Assembly (NCBI GenBank): GCA_018806915.1
Contig: JAGKQI010000052.1
Span: 1,798,001-1,862,000 of the forward strand
Direction of reading: 5' to 3'
Origin: Phytophthora colocasiae
Lineage: Eukaryota; Oomycota; Peronosporomycetes; Peronosporales; Peronosporaceae
DNA length: 64,000 nucleotides
Positions 1 to 7,642 of this stretch are shown here, piece after piece. The notes beneath the pieces were generated by a model, which was not told the origin of the DNA, ran no database searches, and was given only the letters and a program-made list of their open reading frames with translations. The position numbers and the translations under genes are program-made. Position 1 is the first letter of the stretch, and each line of letters starts with the position of its first letter.

Positions 1-597
1 CGCTGCGGATCTTAGCTTGGACGTGGAGCGAGTCGAGGATACCAGACACCGCCCCAACTGTAGTCTTCTTGCCTGCCAGACTGCTCTTCAAGTAGCACGC
101 AGGGTCTTTTGGATCCGTGTTGACAAAGGTATAACCCACACAACCAGATGTCTGCGAGCACTTATCACAGCAGTCCCAGGGATATTTACCGAAGGAAACG
201 CCAATGTCGTTGCCACTCAAGTCTGTATCCGTTAACTGCGTTGAACACTTGTCAGGGACGTCCTTGCACTGGTAGTAGTCGGCGTTCCAAGGCTGGCAGT
301 ACGTCCTGTCTGGACAACAGGACGTGCCTCTAGAGTTGCCACAGTAGCCCCCGTTCTCCGTGGCGCATGTAGTTGGTCCAGAAGTGGAGGCTATGCGTGG
401 GGACACTGCGGCAGAAACTGCACCAACGACCTTCTTCTTGATACCAGCGCTGCGCTTCAGATAGCAGTGTGTCTGGCCGTCCCAACCGTAGTTGACGAAC
501 GTGAAGGCGGCACATCCGGCGGTCTCGGAGCATTTATTGCAGCAATCGTCGGGAGCGTCAATCCAGTGATACTGGAGATGTCATCGCCATAGTAGTC
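1..597 (-). pseudogene. GH5 glucanase gene A, upstream duplicate fragment (CBM1-like/PAN part)
   Basis: This is the second copy of the PAN and CBM1-like region of glucanase gene A, read on the minus strand and cut by the window edge. It encodes the cysteine pattern of a PAN/Apple module (DCCDKC, GCVGYTFVN), a CBM1-like module ([17 protein letters not shown]) and part of a preceding PAN module. A run of five C near 350 keeps the frame open through the CBM1-like segment, whereas the downstream copy has four C and shifts. Conversely, three G near 552 break the frame here while the other copy reads through. It ends at the MULE target duplication and cannot encode a full enzyme. Confidence 0.75.
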
Positions 598-605
598 GGT
601 GTTGG

Positions 606-1261
606 GGTAGACTTTTAAATGGATCATATTCCGATCAACACAAAAACGGTCAACACCATAATTTTGCACTGGTCAAGGGATTTGGTCAAATCTATTGGTT
701 GACCTGGCCCGACATTCCATCTTTGGCTCTGTGCCCCACACTCCTCCTTACCCACTCCCTCCGACCCACTATGCAGCAAGAAGGCTCCCATCTTCAGTAT
801 CGACGCTGGAACTATCTCCCCCGTCATCCGCTGACACTCACGCCAGCCAGCAGTACTCGCTTAGAAAGCGTTCAGGTCGAAGCAGGAGCTCAGAGCGCAG
901 AGGCCTCTCGAGTCGGAGCTCGAACCCTCAACATGATCGAAGCCGAAACCGAAGCCGGAGTTCAGGGCGTGAGAGACACCGAACCAAGTCCCGGAGATCT
1001 GTGGAAGGGCGAAGCAGGAGCTGGAGTTCTGGGCATGGGCGACACCGATGCAGGAGCCGCAGTTTCGAACGAAGCAGGAGCCGGAGTCGGAATACCAGGC
1101 GTGAGCAACGCCGACGCAGGAGCCGGAGTTCCGAACGAAGCAGAAGCCGGAGCTCTGGACATGGTCGAGGCAGGAGCCGGAGGCGGAATTCCAGGCGTGG
1201 GCGACGCCCAAGTAGCAGTTCGGGGATTGAACGTCACGCAAGTCTGAGCAGCCCTCCTCGC
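606..1261 (+). mobile_element. Truncated MULE 5' end (duplicate copy)
   Basis: This is the left terminal region and first part of the MULE transposase frame. It duplicates 2387-3041 and includes the AT-rich terminus, the TTGACC-rich subterminal stretch and the arginine/serine-rich coding region. It stops at 1261, where GH5 sequence resumes on the minus strand. It has no transposase core and no right end, so it can only be a passive by-product of the tandem duplication. Confidence 0.85.
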
Positions 1262-2378
1262 ATCTGTATCTGGCTGCCAAGAAAGTCGCGAACTTGATCG
1301 AGTTGTCTACATTCGTCTGAGATGTACTCCACTTGGTTTCCCCATTAACTGGTGGCGACGTCGACTCGTATCCATTCTGACTGCCCTGGTGAGCATGAAG
1401 ACTCAGTACAACGGCAATATTGTACTTGACTGCCCAGTCGTTAATAAGGGTATCCACGTATTTGAGACCTCCTGGGGCGTACACATCCGCTTCGGTTCCT
1501 GGTGATGTGGTAGCATCACGAATGATCCAATGGCCCACTGGAACACGGACGGTATTGAGGACACTGGTACGTGCAATGGCTTTAATGTCTGCTTCCGTGA
1601 TCCAAGTCTTCCGATGTTCTTCGAAAGCTGCCTTTGGTTTTCCCGAGGTATTTCATCACGGTATACTCTCCTTGCCACGCGATATCATTGGGGACGTCCT
1701 TCCACAATGGCGAGTCCCAGGACATCCAGTTCTCACTGACAAACCAGCCACCGAGGTTGACGGACTTGGCCTGGACAGCCCCGCTGCGGATCTTAGCTTG
1801 GACGTGGAGCGAGTCGAGGATACCAGACACCGCCCCAACTGTAGTCTTCTTGCCTGCCAGACTGCTCTTCAAGTAGCACGCAGGGTCTTTTGGATCCGTG
1901 TTGACAAAGGTATAACCCACACAACCAGATGTCTGCGAGCACTTATCACAGCAGTCCCAGGGATATTTACCGAAGGAAACGCCAATGTCGTTGCCACTCA
2001 AGTCTGTATCCGTTAACTGCGTTGAACACTTGTCAGGGACGTCCTTGCACTGGTAGTAGTCGGCGTTCCAAGGCTGGCAGTACGTCCTGTCTGGACAACA
2101 GGACGTGCCTCTAGAGTTGCCACAGTAGCCCCGTTCTCCGTGGCGCATGTAGTTGGTCCAGAAGTGGAGGCTATGCGTGGGGACACTGCGGCAGAAACTG
2201 CACCAACGACCTTCTTCTTGATACCAGCGCTGCGCTTCAGATAGCAGTGTGTCTGGCCGTCCCAACCGTAGTTGACGAACGTGAAGGCGGCACATCCGGC
2301 GGTCTCGGAGCATTTATTGCAGCAATCGTCGGGGAGCGTCAATCCAGTGATACTGGAGATGTCATCGCCATAGTAGTC

Positions 2379-2386
2379 GGTGTTGG
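2379..2386 (+). repeat. MULE target-site duplication, left copy
   Basis: GGTGTTGG at 2379-2386 is repeated at 4669-4676 directly outside the right end of the element. Eight bases is within the 8-11 bp range known for MULEs. Keeping one copy leaves the glucanase reading frame intact. Confidence 0.8.
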
Positions 2387-4668
2387 GGTAGACTTTAAAT
2401 GGATCATATTCCGATCAACACAAAAACGGTCAACACCATAATTTTGCACTGGTCAAGGGATTTGGTCAAATCTATTGGTTGACCTGGCCCGACATTCCAT
2501 CTTTGGCTCTGTGCCCCACACTCCTCCTTACCCACTCCCTCCGACCCACTATGCAGCAAGAAGGCTCCCCATCTTCAGTATCGACGCTGGAACTATCTCC
2601 CCCGTCATCCGCTGACACTCACGCCAGCCAGCAGTACTCGCTTAGAAAGCGTTCAGGTCGAAGCAGGAGCTCAGAGCGCAGAGGCCTCTCGAGTCGGAGC
2701 TCGAACCCTCAACATGATCGAAGCCGAAACCGAAGCCGGAGTTCAGGGCGTGAGAGACACCGAACCAAGTCCCGGAGATCTGTGGAAGGGCGAAGCAGGA
2801 GCTGGAGTTCTGGGCATGGGCGACACCGATGCAGGAGCCGCAGTTTCGAACGAAGCAGGAGCCGGAGTCGGAATACCAGGCGTGAGCAACGCCGACGCAG
2901 GAGCCGGAGTTCCGAACGAAGCAGAAGCCGGAGCTCTGGACATGGTCGAGGCAGGAGCCGGAGGCGGAATTCCAGGCGTGGGCGACGCCCAAGTAGCAGT
3001 TCGGGGATTGAACGTCACGCAAGTCTGAGCAGCCCTCCTCGCTCAAGTAATACCGATGGCGATCGGCTGACAATACCTACTCATCCTAGGCTAGACCCGA
3101 CCACGACAACAGTACCTGTTGAAATAAGTGCGGCACCTACCAGGCGCAGGCATACTGTGTTGCATGCCGCTGGACACGCATTTACACGCTACAACCAGTC
3201 CGACGTTAGGACGTCGTACAGGTGCAGCGCGTATAGAAGCGCAAAATGCAAAGCGAAACTGCACTTCATTCACAAGAAGAACGAGTACGAGTTTCGCGAT
3301 GAGCACACGTTTCAGCGTGGCCACCGTGCCACGTTGCCGCCGGGACTGGATGTGAGTGAAGATATGGAAGAGGCTACTGATACTATGGCCCTGACACGAA
3401 TGGATCTTACTCCGGAACGTATTTGGAAGCTAATACGCGATGACTTCTACCCTGAATCGCTGTCTTTAGTTCAGTATGGACTTACACGCGAACAAGTAAT
3501 CCAGCGTGTACATCGGACTCGGCGAAGCCATTTCGGTGCAGACCTGCATGGTGTAGTGGAAGTCCCTCCGCTATCACTGGTACCAGGTAGCAGGCAGCCA
3601 TTTTTCCAATCCTACAGGTCCTACATGAATGGATCTATGCTGGAACGCTTGGTTGGATGGGCTCATCCAGAGCTTCTCAAGCTGCTAAAGTATAAGAGGA
3701 CTACGCTGTTTCTGAATGGGACTTTTCTCTGCGTACCTCAGCCATTCTACCAATGTGTAGTTATGATGGTATTTGATAACGCGACCGATCTATTTGTACC
3801 TGTGTTTTACACGCTGTGTACCGCCAAAACACAAGATACGTATTGGCATTTGATGGAGGCAGTGAATGTGGCTGCAGATGACAAAATTGAGCCAAGTGCG
3901 GTAGTTTGTGACTTCGAGGAAGGCTTGCAAGCTGCCGCTCAAGTGCAGTTTCCAGACGCGGATATTGTGGGATGCTACTTCCACTTTAAACAAGCATGTC
4001 GAAGGAAGATGAAAGCGCTCCAAATACCTGAGAGAGAAGCCGCTATTGCAATGAGGAAGGGAGTTTTGGACATGCTAACCGTCATTCCTCACGATAAGAT
4101 TGAAGGTCCTGGCATCCGGTATGTACAAGACAAAGTTCGCAGTATCTGCTTGGAAAAGAACGTATCTTTCACTGAGTCCCTGTGGGGATTATTCTGGTCA
4201 TATTTTCGTAAAACCTGGCTAAAAACCTACAAGCCGAGCGTTTGGAACGTTCATGACGTCGATGAATCCATGGTTAGTCGCACCAATAATCCTCTAGAGC
4301 GGTTCAATCGTGAGATTAACGCTGCGTTGCCGTCTCCCCACCCATCACTACCCGCTTTCGTCGCCATGATTCAAGTCCTCTCCCAACGTCACGTCGATCG
4401 AATCGATGACATGGCGAAGTGTCGTGCCAAGCAGCGTCCACGCCGCCGAAATATTGAGCCAGTGAATCTCTGTAGTCTTCGAATAGCGTCAATAAACTAC
4501 AATGTAGATATTCGTGAGCACATATCGTCACGGCTTACTTGGTGGCCTGGTGTTACATGATGTTCATGAAGTTTTCTTAGGCGATCAACTTTGGTCAACG
4601 TTTTTGAAGTGGTCAACGGATTTGGTCATTGACCTTTTTTGTTTATATGATCCATTTATAATCCTTCG
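2387..4668 (+). mobile_element. Mutator-like element (MULE), 2.28 kb
   Basis: The element lies between GGTGTTGG duplications and has imperfect terminal inverted repeats: both ends contain TAAATGGATCATAT reading inwards, about 9 bp from the tip. Immediately inside each end are clusters of GGTCAA/TTGACC words (2414-2490 on the left, 4580-4640 on the right), probable transposase binding sites. A single long transposase frame fills the interior. The element sits inside the 5' part of GH5 gene A. Confidence 0.85.
2551..4560 (+). CDS. MULE transposase with SR-rich N-terminus
   Basis: A 669-residue frame from ATG 2551; in-frame codons upstream to 2479 lack an ATG. Residues about 31-155 are an arginine/serine dipeptide-rich tract like the RS domains of splicing proteins. 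A FLYWCH-like zinc region follows (about 200-260, with spaced Cys and His and the EHTFQRGH segment), then a MULE DDE core. The second and third catalytic positions are visible as Asp454 in VVCDFEEG and Glu583 in NNPLERFN. The first, normally Asp in a DGTF motif, is Asn389 (FLNGTF). The frame is otherwise open from end to end, so the copy looks recent but probably catalytically dead. Family assignment rests on the DDE spacing and motifs. Confidence 0.88.
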   Translation: MQQEGSPSSVSTLELSPPSSADTHASQQYSLRKRSGRSRSSERRGLSSRSSNPQHDRSRNRSRSSGRERHRTKSRRSVEGRSRSWSSGHGRHRCRSRSFERSRSRSRNTRREQRRRRSRSSERSRSRSSGHGRGRSRRRNSRRGRRPSSSSGIERHASLSSPPRSSNTDGDRLTIPTHPRLDPTTTTVPVEISAAPTRRRHTVLHAAGHAFTRYNQSDVRTSYRCSAYRSAKCKAKLHFIHKKNEYEFRDEHTFQRGHRATLPPGLDVSEDMEEATDTMALTRMDLTPERIWKLIRDDFYPESLSLVQYGLTREQVIQRVHRTRRSHFGADLHGVVEVPPLSLVPGSRQPFFQSYRSYMNGSMLERLVGWAHPELLKLLKYKRTTLFLNGTFLCVPQPFYQCVVMMVFDNATDLFVPVFYTLCTAKTQDTYWHLMEAVNVAADDKIEPSAVVCDFEEGLQAAAQVQFPDADIVGCYFHFKQACRRKMKALQIPEREAAIAMRKGVLDMLTVIPHDKIEGPGIRYVQDKVRSICLEKNVSFTESLWGLFWSYFRKTWLKTYKPSVWNVHDVDESMVSRTNNPLERFNREINAALPSPHPSLPAFVAMIQVLSQRHVDRIDDMAKCRAKQRPRRRNIEPVNLCSLRIASINYNVDIREHISSRLTWWPGVT

Positions 4669-4676
4669 GGTGTTGG
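4669..4676 (+). repeat. MULE target-site duplication, right copy
   Basis: GGTGTTGG, identical to 2379-2386, abutting the right end of the MULE. Confidence 0.8.
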
Positions 4677-4959
4677 TATCAGGGATGCCACAGTTGGCAG
4701 GCTTTGGACGACATTGATAGTACCAGGGATTCCATGGCTGGCAGTAGTTACCAGACTCACAGCAACCAGGACCGCCCTGTTCGTTGCCGCAGAACTGCCC
4801 GGAGGACGCGCACTGACTGTTCACGACCGGAAGAAAAGATAGAGCCAACAGTAACAGTATCCTACGATGAACCATCTTTCCTTATTGTTTTGCAGGACGA
4901 ATCCACTGTGACGGTCTACCAAGAGTCCTTAATGAATGAGAAGATCGATGAGTCTAAAA

Positions 4960-5275
4960 TGTGACGGGGGTCACACAGCACTTCACACAGAGGAAGGCTT
5001 GGAGTATACAAACTCCTAGTGAACGGCAGTTCACTCGGTCCCCAAAGACTTGGGGAGACTAACTAAAGATTAGGTAGATTTAAGACTGAATATATTATAG
5101 ATACTTGTTAGCTTGGCCTGCAATACAAACTAAAAGATATCTATAGTGTAACCTATATAGAAGGTGATAGGTGGCTGTGGAGCCACCTGCCACGTGTCAC
5201 CATGATGTGTGACACACCAAATGTATCCACTTCGGAAGAGTGACTAAAGTCACTCTTCAATGTAACCCCGTTACA
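4960..5275 (-). repeat. gypsy-1 3' LTR
   Basis: Begins TG and ends CA in both orientations. It is near-identical to 12934-13248. Both tips are dyads: GTGAC-Gn-GTCAC at 4961 onward and TGTAACCCCGTTACA at 5261-5275. As the LTR next to the antisense frame at 5456, it would have to supply any antisense promoter. Confidence 0.92.
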
Positions 5276-5290
5276 TCCCCCCACTTAGAT
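5276..5290 (-). promoter_or_regulatory. gypsy-1 polypurine tract
   Basis: On the minus strand the sequence just before the 3' LTR reads AAGTGGGGGGA. It is purine-rich and directly adjacent to the LTR start, as expected for the plus-strand primer of reverse transcription. Confidence 0.75.
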
Positions 5291-5455
5291 TCGACTCTCG
5301 TCCAATCAGAGAAGAGAGAAAATCCCTTTCACATTTCTCTCTTCAATGTCGAAATCGATCGACCTGCCACCAGCTCTTATCGCTGCGGCTTCTGCTCTCA
5401 CAGAGCACAGGGCGCACTGCCAACGCGTACCAGGCTTCCTTGGAAGCCCAGCAAC

Positions 5456-7642
5456 ATGTCTGCAAAGGGTGCAAACCCAGACGCGCAAGCGTCTTCACGG
5501 AAGAAGGCTGCAAAGCCAACTTCCAAGCCAGCCAAGCCTCGCGGCAAGGCTTCGGCACTTCATGAGGCCACCGATGTGGCCTCCAGGGCTCTTAGCTCGC
5601 CCAGCAGCACTGCTGCGACGGCTAGCCCTAGCCAAAGGCGCAGTAGATCTCCGTCCCTACCGCCTGATACTCGACCGAATCCTCGGTTCGAGTATAGGGA
5701 CCATAGTCCCGGTTCCTGGAGTCCTTCCGAACAGGAAGCGACTCTTGTCAGCTACTCGGGCGACGAGAGCGACAACGGCGACGCCGAGGGCAAGCCTGCG
5801 GCGGGTGCTCCGACCACGGAGGAGCACCATGGAGACAAGGACACCGCGTCCAAGTCTCCCGACAACACCAGCGGCCGTGGTGGCGACACTAAGCCACCAC
5901 CTGTCAGACATCTGACACTTGCTGAAGGGCGCGAACGCGCCCGGGCCATTCTGGCAGAGGAGAAGGTGCCCAGCACCAACTCCAAGAAGCGTCATGCTTC
6001 AAAGTCTCCTTGTCAAGACATGACAAGGAGAAGGGAGCTCGAAGAGATCTTCGGCCCCGACGACGTCGTCGATGACGCCGATGAGGAGGAGGGGCTCATC
6101 CGCGAGCCCCAAGAGATCACTAACGATCTCGATGAGCAGCAAGAGCTCTTTCAGGCTGCTCAACAGCCAATGCGCACCGCACCAACGGTCGCACGTGAGT
6201 CTCATCAACACGATGAGGACTCTGCCCACCAGCGGGGCTACTACCCGCCCGATCAAGGCTCGGGAGCTGCTGCGTATCTCGAGCAGCTCCAGGACCCGCG
6301 TCCTCTCATAGGGGGCCATACCTCCAAAGGCGCCTATGAGCGGGCATTGGTTCAGAAAGAACCTCTCTTTCAAGGCAACCTTTCTGTTGCCAGGTGCGTG
6401 CTTCTAGCACAGCACCGAATTCCTCTCAAGGAATTCACCTCGCTTCGCAAGAAGCCTGAGACTAAGGGTGGTCTCAAGCCCACATGGGGTTACCCATGGG
6501 TTCTCCCAGAGAACACTGCGTCGTGGGTCGACGCTGAGGACCTCTTTTGGCAATGGGTCCGGTTGACAGTCAAGTCAACCCAGGAGTACCACAAACTCCG
6601 TGACGAAGATCACCTGGAGGACATCCTCCGCCTCCGGGACCTTCGTGTCCAGTTTGCCCACCTCGTAGGCAAACGGCAGCTCCATCATCAGATGGAGCGA
6701 CTGAGAACTGAGTCTCAGTCCAGCGCTCACAATGAGCGCGGGTATGGAACACATACGCCTGTGTCCCAACCCCGTTCAGCGGCTAAGAAGCCGCGGACTA
6801 CTTACGAGGCTGCCGTCTTGCCTCTTCCCAGCACGCGACAGCCTTCGGGCAGTCAACCTGGAGCCGCTCAATCGGCTCCCAGGTACTCTGCGACGCAGGG
6901 TACCCGCGCCACTTCACTCGGAGCTGGCGCTTCCCACCGCGACGCCGCTCCTGGAGAACCCGCTCCACATGGTAGTGGCGTTCTCCGTTCCGGTCAAGCA
7001 AGGCCGGAGGAGGCCTCGCCCGACTGCTCTTTCGAGCCGTCCCCGACGTTGGGAACTCAGAGGCCTTCGACTGGGCCTCTTGACCAACTTGTTGCTCAGC
7101 AACAGGAGGAGATCCGCCTCCTCCGAGCGCGTGTCCTCGCGCTTGAGGTCGCTCTTGGTCTTGGTGTTGGCGGCCAGGCTGCCTCTGCAGTCGGCCAACC
7201 TGGTGTCGTGCGCCTACTGGAAGACCTGCGTCTCGCGATGCAGGGTCTTCATGGTCGTGTAGACCGTAGTGCCTCTTCGCGGGCACTTGACTCCCTTCGT
7301 CAAGAGGTCTACGACCTTCAGGCGACGATGTCTCGCCGGGAGTCGCAACCGTACGCGTACTCCCCGTCGTCGCGCGACTCGCGCCTAGGGGCCTACTCGC
7401 TTGGCCCCTCGGTGTATCCACACCGCTCGTACCTTCCACCGGGGTACGGCTTCGCCCCTGGGAGTCACCAAACTCCCTATTACCTGGGGCGCTCTGCGCC
7501 TGACGCTCAACCTCGCGTCGAGGAGGTTCACTCTCCTCCTCGCGGCCGCCTTCAACCTCTTGAGGGGCCGCATGACCCTGAGGGTCATGGTACCGCTTCA
7601 GACGACCCACATAAAACGTCGGGTGGGTCGTCATCGACTTAG
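5456..7642 (+). CDS. Antisense 728-aa protein candidate inside gypsy-1
   Basis: This frame runs against the element's gag-pol. It is open from 5240, and the first sensible ATG is 5456 (MSAKGANPDAQ), 181 bp inside the LTR. Residues 1-190 are basic then low-complexity Ser/Pro/Asp/Glu. Residues about 280-430 are a compact, mixed-composition region rich in Trp and Leu (LFWQWVRL, LPENTASWVD). Residues about 540-580 hold a Leu/Glu-heptad coiled coil (QQQEEIRLLRARVLALEV). The C-terminus is Tyr/Pro/Gly-rich. Its last 845 bp overlap the integrase tail and chromodomain on the other strand. I do not recognise the family. Gypsy-2, a related element, has no comparable frame and about 600 bp less sequence between integrase and LTR. 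It could be an accessory gene or a captured host sequence. Confidence 0.55.
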   Translation: MSAKGANPDAQASSRKKAAKPTSKPAKPRGKASALHEATDVASRALSSPSSTAATASPSQRRSRSPSLPPDTRPNPRFEYRDHSPGSWSPSEQEATLVSYSGDESDNGDAEGKPAAGAPTTEEHHGDKDTASKSPDNTSGRGGDTKPPPVRHLTLAEGRERARAILAEEKVPSTNSKKRHASKSPCQDMTRRRELEEIFGPDDVVDDADEEEGLIREPQEITNDLDEQQELFQAAQQPMRTAPTVARESHQHDEDSAHQRGYYPPDQGSGAAAYLEQLQDPRPLIGGHTSKGAYERALVQKEPLFQGNLSVARCVLLAQHRIPLKEFTSLRKKPETKGGLKPTWGYPWVLPENTASWVDAEDLFWQWVRLTVKSTQEYHKLRDEDHLEDILRLRDLRVQFAHLVGKRQLHHQMERLRTESQSSAHNERGYGTHTPVSQPRSAAKKPRTTYEAAVLPLPSTRQPSGSQPGAAQSAPRYSATQGTRATSLGAGASHRDAAPGEPAPHGSGVLRSGQARPEEASPDCSFEPSPTLGTQRPSTGPLDQLVAQQQEEIRLLRARVLALEVALGLGVGGQAASAVGQPGVVRLLEDLRLAMQGLHGRVDRSASSRALDSLRQEVYDLQATMSRRESQPYAYSPSSRDSRLGAYSLGPSVYPHRSYLPPGYGFAPGSHQTPYYLGRSAPDAQPRVEEVHSPPRGRLQPLEGPHDPEGHGTASDDPHKTSGGSSST

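Larger units (their letters stand above)
1..3041. repeat. Tandem segmental duplication, unit about 1.78 kb
   Basis: Positions 1-1261 repeat at 1782-3041. I see no substitutions, only four one-base differences, all in homopolymer runs near 352, 554, 614 and 789. The unit joins the middle of a GH5 glucanase gene to the 5' end of a MULE. The complete unit is 1261-3041; the upstream copy starts before the window and ends at 1261, where MULE sequence abuts GH5 catalytic-domain sequence. The duplication therefore post-dates the MULE insertion. It is either a very recent tandem duplication or an assembly duplication. Confidence 0.9.
1262..4875 (-). pseudogene. Secreted GH5 exo-1,3-beta-glucanase A, split by a MULE
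   Basis: The gene reads leftwards from ATG 4875. The first 20 or so residues are a hydrophobic signal peptide ending near VVNS, followed by a CBM1-like module ([17 protein letters not shown]). At 4676 the MULE interrupts it; coding resumes at 2386 with a PAN module ([18 protein letters not shown]), a second CBM1-like module, a second PAN module and the start of the GH5 barrel (VNLGGWFVSENWMSWD, GHWIIRDATTSPGTEAD). Deleting the MULE plus one copy of the 8-bp target duplication restores the frame across the junction. The catalytic glutamates are not reached, because the duplication junction at 1261 cuts the gene. Frameshifts near 1650 and 2127 are also present. The family hydrolyses beta-1,3-glucan in the wall or apoplast. 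Confidence 0.8.

Noticed and set aside
695..1297. Long plus-strand frames over 695-1297 and alternative frames over 2714-3028
   Set aside because: They are the truncated MULE RS-coding region and its other frames; the repeats make several frames open at once.
861..1538. Minus-strand frame of 225 codons spanning the duplication junction
   Set aside because: It joins real GH5 sequence (1262-1538) to antisense MULE sequence. The second half is a shadow of the RS repeats, not a fusion gene I can support.
2414..2490. TTGACC words read as plant W-boxes
   Set aside because: The host is not a plant, and the words cluster at both transposon ends, so transposase binding is the simpler reading.
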